A program made the translations under genes and the position numbers. Below are positions 24,601 to 33,300 of a DNA stretch of 64,000 bases, one piece after another; position 1 is the stretch's first letter; every line of letters starts with the position of its first letter. The notes under the pieces are model-generated. The model was not told where the DNA came from. It saw nothing but the letters and a program-made list of their open reading frames with translations, and made no database searches. Origin of the DNA: Verrucomicrobium spinosum DSM 4136 = JCM 18804 (GTDB lineage Bacteria; Verrucomicrobiota; Verrucomicrobiia; Verrucomicrobiales; Verrucomicrobiaceae); contig NZ_ABIZ01000001.1 in NCBI RefSeq assembly GCF_000172155.1, forward strand, positions 3,319,105 through 3,383,104, given 5' to 3'.

Positions 24601-27600
24601 GATCCAGAGCAAGTTTGAGAACGCCGCCTCGTGGTCGGTCCATGTGGTCGGTACGATGCGCAGCGAGCGTACGGAATCGACGTTCGCCAACACCGATTGG
24701 GAGTCTGCTTCTCAAGAAGTGCGAGGACTGGAGAAGGTGGATCTCACCCACTTTTATGATCACATGGCCGACAAGGGCTTGCGCTACGGTGAGGAGTTCC
24801 GCGGGGTGCGCGAACTCGCTGCTGCGGGTGGTCGATCTTCCGGGCGAGTCGCCTTGACCGAGGCTTCCGCAGTCCGGGCAGGGGAGTATCAACTGCATCC
24901 GGTGCTCATGGATGGTGCACTGCACGTGTTCTCCGCAGGTGCCCGCACCGTGGAAGGACGCAAAGCCCGGCTCAAGTTGCCCGTGCGTTTTGCCCGCATC
25001 CTTTTCCTTCGCTCACCCGGTGCCTCGTGCAAGGTTGAGGCAGGGGTTCAAGGCTTTAATGACGAGTATCTCCAGGGCCGCTTGGGAATCTATGATGAAG
25101 AGGGCAACCCTTGCGTGCTGGTGGACGGTTTCCGGGCCATCGCTGTGGCCGGGGTGCGCCGTTCAGGCAGCCCGGGAGGCATCCGGGATCTGATCTATAG
25201 TGTAGGCTGGGAGCGCAAGCCGCTCGTTGGCACACCGGCGACGCATGAGCCGCTGCCGCTGTCCCGTCTGAAAGAGGCCGCTGGTGCGGCGCTCGATGAG
25301 GTGGTGAATGCACGTGGCCGTGGGAAGCTGGAAGCGGCTCTGGCGGCAGGCGATACGCTTGCAGCCGCCCACTTGGCGCAGGGACTGCGCAAGATGGGGG
25401 CCGGTGATCTCATCACTGCGGAGGCTCTGGGCGTGGCCCCGGCGTTGCAGCCGGTTTTTGGCCAGCTCATGGCGGGTCTGGTGCTGCGCGGCTTGGTGGA
25501 TGCAAAGGATGGTGGCTATGTGCCCACTGCGGAATTTGACCGTGTGGCCGCCTCGGCGGACGACACCCTGCGTGAGTACGTGGAGCAGCATCCCGGCCAT
25601 CTGCCTGAGGCCCTGCTCTGCGTGGCGAACTGCGCGGAACTGACTTCTATTCTCCGTGGCGAGAAAGAGGCGGTCCAGGTGCTCTTTGGTGGAAGCGGTG
25701 CAGACCTTCTGGACCAGTTCTACGGTGACGGCCTTTTCACCTGTCACTGGCTGGCGGCCATTGCGGCCACGGTGCAGGAGGCGGCCAAGGCCCTGCCGGA
25801 GGGGCGCGGTCTGCGCATCCTTGAGATCGGTGCGGGCACGGGCGGTCTTGCCTCATACCTGCTTCCGCAGCTTGAGCGTGGGCTGCACAGCTACACCTTC
25901 ACGGATGTTTCCGCCTCATTCTTCTCCGGTGCTATGCAAAAGCTGGCCGGATTTCCAGAGGTGGAATACCGGGCCTATGACCTGGAGCGATCCCCTGCGG
26001 AACAGGACTACCAGCTGGGTTCCTATGACTTTGTCATTGGCACGAACTGCGTGCACGCTGTGGGCGATGTGCGCGAGGCTCTTGGCCACCTGCGTGATCT
26101 CCTCGCCCCAGGGGGCAGCTTGGTGTTCATGGACACCGCCTCCCCTCAGCTCTGGACGGAGACCGTCTTCGGTCTCACGAGCGGTTGGTGGAGCCTGACG
26201 GACCGCGAGCTCCGCCCGGTGCAGCCGCTCATGGAGCGGGAGCAGTGGGAAAAGGTGCTCAAGGAAGCTGGGTTCGACGAAACGGCCTCACTGCCCGGCC
26301 TTACCGGTCCACGTGGTGGTGAAGGACAGATCGGCGTGCTGGCCCGCAAGGCCTGGACGACCGGGGCTGCTCCTGCTGACGTCGAGGAAGCAACGGCCGA
26401 AGAGTCCGGCGAAGGCGTGGAACTGGAGACATCCTGGCTGGTCTTTGCTGATGCGGGCGGTCTGGGCGACCAGCTTGTGTCCCGTCTGCGTGAGGCCGGT
26501 GCCCGGTGCCGGGTGGTGACTCGTGGTAGTGCATACGCCTCTGATGGCCAAGACCAGTTCACCGTGCGGGCGGAAGCCCCGGAAGACTGGACCCAATTGG
26601 TCACGGAGGTTGTGGCGGACGCTGCTCCGGAACGCTTCGTGTATCTCTGGACGCTCGATGAGCCTGCCGCACCTGCGAAGGCTGATGACGTGCTCGGCGG
26701 CACAGATGCCCTGCTGCATCTGGCCCAAGCTCAAGATTCCATCTGCCCGGCTTCCAAGGTCCGAATGGACCTAATCACCCGTGGTGCCCAGTCAGTGGGT
26801 GAGGAGATCCCCGTTACGAGCGTGGCCCAGTCTCCCGCCATCGGCATTGCCCGTGTGATTCACAATGAGCAGCCGAGCATTTCCTGCCGTTGCGTGGATC
26901 TGCCGCCGGTGGCCTCAGAAGGGGATGTGGATCTGCTGCTGGGTGAATTGGGGAACCGCGATGCGGAGCGAGAAGTGGCCTTCCGCGGGGAAGCCCGCTA
27001 TGCCATGCGTCTGACGCGTGGCCGTTCCGTGCAGGAACAGTGGCTGGACGCATCTGTCCCCCTCCGTCTGGAGTCGAAGGATCGCGGTCATCTGGATGCC
27101 CTGGCGTTCGCGCCGTTTGAGCAGCCAGCCTGTGGTCCGGATGACGTGGTGATTGATGTCATGGCCGCTGGGATGAACTTCCGCGACGTGCTCAAGGCCC
27201 TGGCCTTATACCCTGGTGAAGCTCCTGATGCTCGCATCTTCGGTGACGAAGTGGCGGGGATCATTACCGCCGTGGGGGCGAATGTGGATCACGTGAAAGT
27301 GGGCGATCGCGCCTTTGGTCTGGCCGTCTTCGGCATGGCCACCCAGACGCTCGCTCGTGGTTGTGACGTTCGCGTGATGCCGTCTGCATTGAGCTTCGAA
27401 GAAGCCGCCACGCTGCCAGTGGTCTTTATGACCTCCTGGCACTCGCTGGTGAATGTGGCCCGTATGCGTGCGGGTGAATCCATCCTTGTCCACGCCGGTG
27501 CCGGCGGGGTCGGTATGGCCGCCATCCAAATCGCCCGTCACTTGGGAGTGGAAGTCATCGCCAGCGCAGGCAGCGCCACCAAGCGCGCCCTGCTGTTGAA

Positions 27601-29338
27601 TATGGGGGTGAAGCACGTCATTGACTCCCGTCGTGGCGACTTCGTGGAGGCTGTCATGGCCCTTACGGACCGTCGCGGGGTGGATGTCGTCCTAAACGCA
27701 CTGGCCTCCGAGGCCATCCCCATGGGGCTGGCATGCCTCTCAGAATTCGGCCGCTTCATTGAAATCGGCAAACGTGACATCTACCAGAACTCCCGCATCC
27801 CGCTCTGGCCGCTGCGCAACAACGCATCCTTCCATGTGGTGGCGATGGACGCTGTCTTCAGCGGTGATGGCAAGCTGGCCCGCCAGCTTCTGGCGGATGT
27901 GACCGAGCGTGTGGAGCAAGGTGAATTGCACCCGCTGCCCTTCCGCGCCTTCCCGGCGTGCCGTGTGGATGCTGCCTTCCGCCAGATGGCGCAGGGCAAG
28001 CACATCGGCAAAGTGGTCGTTTCCTTCGCCCCCGAGTTTGTCTCGCGGCGTGGGGAGGCTCCAGTGCCTGCATTTGAAGTGCGACCGGATGGTGCTTACC
28101 TGATCACTGGTGCCTTCGGCGGCTTTGGCCGTGTGCTGGCCAACTGGCTGGTGGAGGCGGGAGCCCGTCACTTGGTGATGAGCAGCCGTAGCGGCTTGAA
28201 GACCCCGGGAGCGGAGGAGTTTGTCCAAGGCTTGGAAGCCAAAGGGGTCCAGGTGCTAACTGTCTCTGCAGACGTAGGCTCGAAGGAAGATGTGGCCCGC
28301 CTCTTTACTGAGATCGGCCAGCTCAGTGTGCCGCTCAAAGGTGTGTTGCATCTGGCCATGGTCATCGATGACGCCCCGCTCGGGGTGCTCAACCGGGATC
28401 GTATGAAATCGGTGCTCACGCCCAAGTCCTACGGTGGTTGGTTGCTCCATGAGCAGACCACCGGCATGGACCTGGACTGCTTCCTGATGTTCTCCTCGGT
28501 TTCGAGCGTGTTTGGCAACCCTGCTCAGGCCAACTATGCGGCTGCCAATGCGTTCCTCGACTCTCTGGCCCACCACCGCCGTGCGCTCGGCTTGCCGGCG
28601 CTGACGGTGAACTGGGGTGTGCTGGGGGGTGAAGGTTATGTGGCTCGCAACGAAAAGGTGGCAGAGTTTCTGGCCCGTCAGGGGACGGCGGCTCTTTCCC
28701 CTGGCGAGGTGGTCACTCTCCTTGAAGGCTTCCTTGCCTCTGGCACCGCTCAGGGCGTGGCCATTCGGGTGGACTGGAACAAATGGCGTCAATTCTTCCG
28801 CGGCATGCAGGAGAACCCGCTGCTGGAGCGCATCTTTGCTTCAGGCATGGACGATCAGGAGGCCGGTGGTGGCACTAGCGACTGGCGTCTGCGGATCGAG
28901 TCCGCCTCTGCGGATGAGCGTGAAGGCGTGATTGGTGCCGCCGTGCGGGATGTGGTGGGTGGGGTGCTCCGAGTGAAACCGGACAGCCTGCGCATTGATC
29001 AGCCGCTCACCGATCTGGGGCTGGATTCCCTCATGGGTGTGGAAATTGAGAACTCGCTGGAAGCAGCGATTGGCGTGGCTCTGCCACCTACCAGCCTCAT
29101 GCGGGCTCGAACCATTGGACAGATTGTGACCCTCATCTCAGAGCGTGTGGGAGGCAAGTCGGGGGCTGCCCCAGCCGCTTCCGCCGCACCTGCGGTGGTC
29201 GAAACACCCGCCGCGGTGGAAGAGGTGGATATTGAGTCCCTCAGCGATGAGGATCTCGACCGTCTGCTCGGAGATGATGCGTCCGATGATGTTACGCCGC
29301 GTGCCGGTTCCACTGGTACGACTTCCGCGATCTCCTGA
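21614..29338 (+). CDS. Highly reducing iterative-type type I PKS (KS-AT-DH-MT-ER-KR-ACP)
   Basis: A 2574-residue single-module megasynthase. KS (about 5-425): DTACSS with Cys177, EAHGTGT with His312, KTNLGHLE with His352. AT (about 540-840): GHSVGEV with Ser634; the PFHHALM region suggests malonyl-CoA. DH (about 925-1180): His932 in DHKVESHVIFP, where the usual Gly of HxxxGxxxxP is Ser, and Asp1100 in HPVLMDGALH. C-methyltransferase (about 1395-1540): EIGAGTGG from Glu1404. A structural-KR-like linker follows. ER (about 1800-2130): HAGAGGVGMAAIQIA at 1960. KR (about 2160-2340): Tyr2308 and Asn2312, with an IDD loop in the position of B-type LDD. ACP: LGLDSLMG with Ser2472. No thioesterase or docking domain. 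Every catalytic residue I could check is present, so a fully reduced, alpha-methylated chain is possible. Release is presumably by the next protein. Confidence 0.95.
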   Translation: MNKEGIAIVGVGCRFPGKVADMESYWKLLAEGREAVGEVPADRWNLERYYDAEAGILGKSIASRGGFVESLEQFDPQFFGISPREAPFVDPQHRLLLETAWEAIEDAGLVLDFEKGTDLAVYVGISHNDYQIIQASPYDSSGISPHTATGSAHSIAANRISYCLNLTGPSVAMDTACSSALTAVHAACEHIWSGRGEVALAGGVTIMINPGGFIGFSQASMLSPDGRCKAFDASANGFVRGEGAGMVLLKPLSKAIADGDPIHGVVVGTSINQDGHTNGISLPSPEAQARLVRDACRDAGVDPSKIGFVEAHGTGTAVGDPIEATALAEALCAGRASDDPLPIGSVKTNLGHLETAAGVAGLLKALLVLKHHQIPPSLHFETPSPHIDFPGLKLRVPTSLEPFPAIDGERIVGVNSFGFGGANAHVIVSEAPARPQPEGPVMADGRSWPLVLSARSEEALRGNAARIADWLEARSNANGSTPLLPDLTYTLGARRNHHQYRMTLVPQTMPEAIEELRAYAAGSPGPKVQVSFTPRPEQAPKVGFVMSGQGPQWWGMGRELMKHEPVFRATMERCAEAMKPWARFSLLEELARTEETSQVARTEVGQPAIFAMQVSLAALWQSWGVKPAAVVGHSVGEVAAACVAGIFSIEEGARIIVQRARFMEDCARGEGTMLAVGLSEEEARAVIARHDRTVSIAAFNGPRSLTMAGPRVSLEAIQSELEGQGVFARLVKVDHPFHHALMQPAADALVAALAEMKPLEETVPFFSTVTGERCSGESCDAAHWGRGIRQPVLFAPAVNALADYGVDVWLEISAHPALAHSIQECLTARGVKAPVLSSIRREREHDTMLETVANLHRNAVEVDFSAITPSRRQLALPAYAWDRSRWWSESPDWKEGRLGKGGRGLLDTRLPRATPTWSARLDSRHMAFLKDHKVESHVIFPAAGFVELVLEAGVQLFEGRPFAVEDFEIRKPLILPENPSGIQLEVTYDSNERTFTIQSKFENAASWSVHVVGTMRSERTESTFANTDWESASQEVRGLEKVDLTHFYDHMADKGLRYGEEFRGVRELAAAGGRSSGRVALTEASAVRAGEYQLHPVLMDGALHVFSAGARTVEGRKARLKLPVRFARILFLRSPGASCKVEAGVQGFNDEYLQGRLGIYDEEGNPCVLVDGFRAIAVAGVRRSGSPGGIRDLIYSVGWERKPLVGTPATHEPLPLSRLKEAAGAALDEVVNARGRGKLEAALAAGDTLAAAHLAQGLRKMGAGDLITAEALGVAPALQPVFGQLMAGLVLRGLVDAKDGGYVPTAEFDRVAASADDTLREYVEQHPGHLPEALLCVANCAELTSILRGEKEAVQVLFGGSGADLLDQFYGDGLFTCHWLAAIAATVQEAAKALPEGRGLRILEIGAGTGGLASYLLPQLERGLHSYTFTDVSASFFSGAMQKLAGFPEVEYRAYDLERSPAEQDYQLGSYDFVIGTNCVHAVGDVREALGHLRDLLAPGGSLVFMDTASPQLWTETVFGLTSGWWSLTDRELRPVQPLMEREQWEKVLKEAGFDETASLPGLTGPRGGEGQIGVLARKAWTTGAAPADVEEATAEESGEGVELETSWLVFADAGGLGDQLVSRLREAGARCRVVTRGSAYASDGQDQFTVRAEAPEDWTQLVTEVVADAAPERFVYLWTLDEPAAPAKADDVLGGTDALLHLAQAQDSICPASKVRMDLITRGAQSVGEEIPVTSVAQSPAIGIARVIHNEQPSISCRCVDLPPVASEGDVDLLLGELGNRDAEREVAFRGEARYAMRLTRGRSVQEQWLDASVPLRLESKDRGHLDALAFAPFEQPACGPDDVVIDVMAAGMNFRDVLKALALYPGEAPDARIFGDEVAGIITAVGANVDHVKVGDRAFGLAVFGMATQTLARGCDVRVMPSALSFEEAATLPVVFMTSWHSLVNVARMRAGESILVHAGAGGVGMAAIQIARHLGVEVIASAGSATKRALLLNMGVKHVIDSRRGDFVEAVMALTDRRGVDVVLNALASEAIPMGLACLSEFGRFIEIGKRDIYQNSRIPLWPLRNNASFHVVAMDAVFSGDGKLARQLLADVTERVEQGELHPLPFRAFPACRVDAAFRQMAQGKHIGKVVVSFAPEFVSRRGEAPVPAFEVRPDGAYLITGAFGGFGRVLANWLVEAGARHLVMSSRSGLKTPGAEEFVQGLEAKGVQVLTVSADVGSKEDVARLFTEIGQLSVPLKGVLHLAMVIDDAPLGVLNRDRMKSVLTPKSYGGWLLHEQTTGMDLDCFLMFSSVSSVFGNPAQANYAAANAFLDSLAHHRRALGLPALTVNWGVLGGEGYVARNEKVAEFLARQGTAALSPGEVVTLLEGFLASGTAQGVAIRVDWNKWRQFFRGMQENPLLERIFASGMDDQEAGGGTSDWRLRIESASADEREGVIGAAVRDVVGGVLRVKPDSLRIDQPLTDLGLDSLMGVEIENSLEAAIGVALPPTSLMRARTIGQIVTLISERVGGKSGAAPAASAAPAVVETPAAVEEVDIESLSDEDLDRLLGDDASDDVTPRAGSTGTTSAIS

Positions 29339-29342
29339 GGAC

Positions 29343-30692
29343 ATGTCTGACGACAAGCGCGCCCGGCTCAAACAGCTCCTCGCCAACGGGGAAATCAAGC
29401 TCCACCCACTCTCCCTCTCCCAGAGGGAGTTGTGGGAGACGACGCCGGTGCCGGTTTCGGACCCTGCCAACCACATCTGCAGTCTGATTTTCATGCGGGG
29501 CAAAATCCCCCCTGAAATGACGCGGCAGGTGGTGCAGCGGGTGGTGGACCGGCAGGAGGCGCTCCGGCTGTCCTTCCTTCCCGGGAAGGGGCAGCCGTTT
29601 CAGATGGTGCGTGCGACTGGGGACGCGAACATCAAGTTCCGTGACCTCCCGGAAGCCCAACAGCGTCCTGAGGCGCTGGAAGAAGCGGTGCAAGAGATCT
29701 TCGGCGAGCCGTTTGATCTCATGCACGGACCGCTTTACCGGATTGAAATGTTGTCCCGTTCTGCTGACGACACGGTGCTGGTCTTTGCCGCCCATCATAC
29801 CATTGCGGACGGATGGAGCCTGGGGGTGTTTGTGCAGGACCTGTGGGCCTCCTGTCTGGGGCTGATGAAGGGATCAAAAGGGCCTTTGCCACCTGTGCCC
29901 ATGTCGTACTCTGCCTGGAGTGCGGCGGAGCGGGCGATGTGGCCCCAACCTGAGCTTGAGAACAGGGCCACCTACTGGCGTCCTTTGCTAAAAGATGCGC
30001 CGCGTTTGTGGAGTTCTCCCGTGCGAAAACCGGGTGAACGTCATGCGCTGAGGCGCTGGGTGACGGAAATTCCCGCCCCCTTGACACAGGCTATTCAGGA
30101 CTTGGCGAAAAAAAATCACGCCACGTTGTACAGCACACTGCTTGCGGCGTTTCAGACCACTCTCTGCCAGTTCACAGGAGGTGAGGACATCACAGTTGGC
30201 TCACCTGTGGCCAATCGCACCCATGCTTCTATGAAGGAGACGATGGGTTATGTGTCCGGAGTGGTGCCAGTGCGGGGGGTGGTCGTTCGGGATCGTCCTT
30301 TCTCAGAGACATTAAAGGTGGTGCACGAGTCCACCATGGATGCCTTTGCCAACGCGATGCCTTTTGCCGAGTTGGCGAAGGCGGTGGGGGAGGCACCCTC
30401 TCCGGGCCACAATCCGATTTTCGATGTCCGCTTTGCCCTGCAGAACCACCCCGTGCCCGAAGTGGGATTGCCCGGCATCTCGATGAAGCTGCGCATGCGC
30501 TCCACGGGTACCGCCCGATTTGATCTCGCCTGCGAAGTGACGCAGGATGGAAATGTGCTGGAATTGGTCTGGTTGTCCCGGGAATCCCTCTTTGACCATG
30601 CTGAGATTGAAAAGCTGAACGACCTGTATCAACTTGTGCTGACGCGGGCTTGTCAGGCACCCAGCCAGACCAGCGCTGCGCTCATGTCTTGA
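29343..30692 (+). CDS. Stand-alone NRPS-type condensation domain protein
   Basis: A 449-residue protein that is a single condensation domain. HPLSLSQRELWE is the first C-domain core motif. AAHHTIADGWS carries the catalytic HHxxxDG (H151, H152, D156, G157). GSPVANRTHASMKETMGYVSGVVPVR matches the later core motif, and NPIFDVRFALQNH matches the Fx-V-xF-x-QN region. It starts 4 nt after the PKS stop with a GAGG ribosome site overlapping that stop, so translation is coupled. C-domain-like acyltransferases can join an ACP-bound acyl chain to an amine or alcohol, or release it as an ester (PapA5-like). With no thioesterase on the PKS, this protein is the best candidate for product release. The acceptor is unknown. 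Confidence 0.92.
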   Translation: MSDDKRARLKQLLANGEIKLHPLSLSQRELWETTPVPVSDPANHICSLIFMRGKIPPEMTRQVVQRVVDRQEALRLSFLPGKGQPFQMVRATGDANIKFRDLPEAQQRPEALEEAVQEIFGEPFDLMHGPLYRIEMLSRSADDTVLVFAAHHTIADGWSLGVFVQDLWASCLGLMKGSKGPLPPVPMSYSAWSAAERAMWPQPELENRATYWRPLLKDAPRLWSSPVRKPGERHALRRWVTEIPAPLTQAIQDLAKKNHATLYSTLLAAFQTTLCQFTGGEDITVGSPVANRTHASMKETMGYVSGVVPVRGVVVRDRPFSETLKVVHESTMDAFANAMPFAELAKAVGEAPSPGHNPIFDVRFALQNHPVPEVGLPGISMKLRMRSTGTARFDLACEVTQDGNVLELVWLSRESLFDHAEIEKLNDLYQLVLTRACQAPSQTSAALMS

Positions 30693-30714
30693 CGGACCTC
30701 CCCCTTCGACCGCC

Positions 30715-31695
30715 ATGAACACCGCTCCAGTTCAAGTCCCCGCCCCGGTCATCAACCCACTTGAGGATCCGCATGAACCTCATTGGGTGAGTCGTGCGGC
30801 GTTTCCATTGTTGACCTTGCTGTTGGCCATCAATCTCGCGGGCATCTTTTTCGCGCTGTACTACAACAACTACTGGGTCGCCATCCCCCTGATGCTCACG
30901 GCGAGCCATCTCATGCATGGGAACCTCATTGGTTTTCATGAGGCGTCCCACGGCATGTTGCGCAAGAGCCGTTTCCTCAATGAAGTGGACGGTGTGCTCA
31001 TCGGCCTGCTGAGCAACACCAGCTTCAGCCTCTATCGGGCGGCGCACCAGACTCACCATGCGCACTTGTCTTCAGAGCGGGACGAGGAATTTTGGCCGTT
31101 TGTGGATCCCAAAGTGCCCCGCTGGTTCCGCGTGTTGGCCGCTGTGGCGGAGCTTTCTTGTGGACTGTATGTCACCCCCCTGGTCTTTCTGCGAACCTTC
31201 CTCCGGAAGAATTCACCCATCCGCAACAAGAAGGTGCGCCGTCGCATCTGGAACGAACTGATTTTTATCGTGGGGTTCTGGACAGTGACCGTCTGCCTGG
31301 TGGCCTACTTCGGCGTGTGGAAGTATTTCCTCGGCCTGTACTTCGTGCCGGGGTTTATTGCCGGGAACCTCCAGGCCTGGCGCAAGTACATTGAGCATGT
31401 TGGCCTGACGGGTTCGACGATCCGCAGTGCCACCCGCAGCATTGTGGCGGATTCCGTGATGGGGAAGATTGTGTCGTTTTCGTTGCTTCATGAACCCTTT
31501 CATGGGGTGCATCACCAGCGGGCGGGCATTCCACATGCTGAGTTGCCGCTGCACCGTGCGGACCTCATGCCCGTGCATGAAGATGAGCATCCTCCGTTTC
31601 CCAGCTACTGGCATGCCTTTTTGCACCTCCTGGTCTGCTTGAAGGATCCGCAGGTCGGGGCGCAGTGGCGCAAGGTGGCGGCAACGCAGAAATAG
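30715..31695 (+). CDS. Membrane fatty-acid desaturase/hydroxylase-like di-iron enzyme
   Basis: A 326-residue integral membrane oxygenase. It has three histidine boxes: GFHEASH (H75, H79), HQTHHAH (H111, H114, H115) and HGVHH (H263, H266, H267). Hydrophobic segments lie at about 30-50, 53-72, 92-108, 140-160 and 180-215. The boxes predict an acyl desaturase or hydroxylase acting on lipid-linked substrate at the inner membrane. It follows the condensation gene by 22 nt and completes the three-gene unit with the PKS, so the substrate is likely the polyketide chain, on the carrier or after release. No fused cytochrome b5 or ferredoxin domain is seen, so electrons come from elsewhere. Desaturase and hydroxylase cannot be separated by motif. 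Confidence 0.88.
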   Translation: MNTAPVQVPAPVINPLEDPHEPHWVSRAAFPLLTLLLAINLAGIFFALYYNNYWVAIPLMLTASHLMHGNLIGFHEASHGMLRKSRFLNEVDGVLIGLLSNTSFSLYRAAHQTHHAHLSSERDEEFWPFVDPKVPRWFRVLAAVAELSCGLYVTPLVFLRTFLRKNSPIRNKKVRRRIWNELIFIVGFWTVTVCLVAYFGVWKYFLGLYFVPGFIAGNLQAWRKYIEHVGLTGSTIRSATRSIVADSVMGKIVSFSLLHEPFHGVHHQRAGIPHAELPLHRADLMPVHEDEHPPFPSYWHAFLHLLVCLKDPQVGAQWRKVAATQK

Positions 31696-32282
31696 GGTGA
31701 GGTAAGCGGGAGGCGGCGGAAGGAAAAGCGGCCTGCGCACCTCGTGCAAGCTCATCCTTTGCCTGGGGCGTTTGGTTCCCTGTCTGGTCCAATTGGAGCG
31801 GTCGTCCTCCAGGGCAGTGCCCCGTGATTTTTGACATTTTCAGGGCCCGACTGGCGAGCCAGTGGGTTCTTGGAATTGGAGGACGTAGGTGGCACGACTG
31901 ACGAGCTGGATCTTCGGATTACATTGCTCCACCTCAGACGTTGTAGAGCAAGCGCCCGGATTGCCACGCGCCACTCCTGACGTTGCGGACGTCATCACGG
32001 TTATACGCCCCACGCACTGTATTCGTCCTCTGTCGCTGCCGGTTGGCACAACCGGACTTCGCCGGAGGGGGTAGCTCAATGGAGTTCGGCTGTCGATGCC
32101 CGCTTACCCTTTGTCGCATCTCATGCTCCTCTCCCTCAGGGCACTTGGCAGTCTTGGTTTGATCTGTTCCAACCGCAGGCTGGGTGCCGCCCGATCCCTT
32201 GGGAAGACCGGCGGCCCTCCACGGAGGTTTGGCCGGTCCAAGCGATATGAAGAACATCTGAACTTTACCCAAGAAACCCATC
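31696..32282. other. Long intergenic region after the PKS unit
   Basis: 587 bp with no convincing ORF. One compact hairpin, CCGGTTG/CAACCGG with a 3-nt loop, lies at 32039-32055. A tRNA-like 5' fragment at 32066-32082 has no matching acceptor or T arm. Weak coding-like frames on the minus strand lack starts with ribosome sites. It probably contains the promoter of the next gene. Confidence 0.4.
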
Positions 32283-33026
32283 ATGAATCCTACTGCCAAA
32301 ACATTTGCCGCCAGCCTGTTCGCTGCGGCATTCATCTCCATGTGTACCGTGGTCTCCGCCCAGGTTACCGTTACGGAGACTTCCTCGACCGGCTCCGGCA
32401 CCATCACGACCTATTCACCCGGGCAAACGCTGGTCGTAAACCAAGAGTCTGGCTCACCGACCAGCTATACCGTCACCAAACAAACAATGTTTGTGGATGA
32501 AGCGGGGCAGCCCGTGGAAGCAGCTCACATCACCTCTGGCGCGCCCATCACCGTGAACTACATTCGCGAGGGCGATCGCATGGTGGCCTCACGTGTGATC
32601 GTGAAAAAAACGGTTACGACCACTGGCGGACCTGTGGCCACCCAGACGACTCGCACCACGACGACGACCTCGGGTGCAGGCACGATCTCAGAATTCAGCC
32701 CTGGCCAGACCATCGTGCTGCGCTCAACTTCGGGTCCGCTGACATACGCCACCTCCAGTTCCACGGTGTATGTGGATGAAACCGGAGCCCCTGTGGCCGT
32801 GGAGAAGATCGCGACGGGTGTGCCGGTGACGGTCCATTACGTGCAAGAAGGGGATCGCATGGTCGCCAACCGCGTGGTGGTGACCCGGACGGTAACAACT
32901 CCCTCCCGCCCGCTGACCAAGGACGAGCGCGAAGAACTGAAGGAACAGCGCGAGGAAGCCCGCGAGCGCCGCAAGGAGGCTCGTGAGGAAGCCAAAGAAC
33001 GCCTTGAAGACCTCAAGGATGACTGA
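32283..33026 (+). CDS. Secreted protein with two tandem homologous domains and charged tail
   Basis: A 247-residue protein with signal peptide (core FAASLFAAAFISMCTVVSA, then AQ). Two repeats follow. The first runs about 38-110 (ITTYSPGQTLVVNQESGSP to EGDRMVASRVIVKKTVTT). The second runs about 128-202 (ISEFSPGQTIVLRSTSGPL to EGDRMVANRVVVTRTVTT). In both copies SPGQT, VDE-G-PV, G-P-TV-Y and EGDRMVA are conserved, so the duplication is clear. The last 45 residues are almost all Glu/Lys/Arg/Ala (EELKEQREEARERRKEARE) and should form a single long helix or coiled coil. The family is unknown to me. A cell-envelope or surface role is suggested by export. Confidence 0.78.
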   Translation: MNPTAKTFAASLFAAAFISMCTVVSAQVTVTETSSTGSGTITTYSPGQTLVVNQESGSPTSYTVTKQTMFVDEAGQPVEAAHITSGAPITVNYIREGDRMVASRVIVKKTVTTTGGPVATQTTRTTTTTSGAGTISEFSPGQTIVLRSTSGPLTYATSSSTVYVDETGAPVAVEKIATGVPVTVHYVQEGDRMVANRVVVTRTVTTPSRPLTKDEREELKEQREEARERRKEAREEAKERLEDLKDD

Positions 33027-33198
33027 AAATCTGTTTGGATAAAATAGCTTCGAGGGTGTCAGATGGGGGCAAGTGACCGGAGAGCATGAAACACCTCAGG
33101 TCTCCCTCCCATCTTGTCCAGATTCAAAAAAACTCGTACCCCCTGGCATTTTTATCCGATCAGGTTTCAAGTTACGTTTCCTTCAAAACTTTTCCTTT

Positions 33199-33242
33199 CA
33201 GGCAGCGAATTCCCTCGCAATGATTAGGGGGTTCGCTGCCTG
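33199..33242 (+). terminator. Rho-independent terminator
   Basis: CAGGCAGCGAA (33199-33209) and TTCGCTGCCTG (33232-33242) pair over 11 bp with a 22-nt loop, followed by TTTTGT. The hairpin lies between the secreted repeat protein and the LolA-like gene on the same strand, separating their transcripts. Confidence 0.75.
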
Positions 33243-33300
33243 TTTTGTATCTGCAACGACGTGTCAACAATCTTGCGTTAACCTTCATCGCTGACTTTCT

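Noticed and set aside
32066-32082. GGGGGTAGCTCAATGGA resembles the 5' end and D arm of a tRNA
   Set aside because: No anticodon stem, T loop or matching acceptor arm follows within 90 bases.
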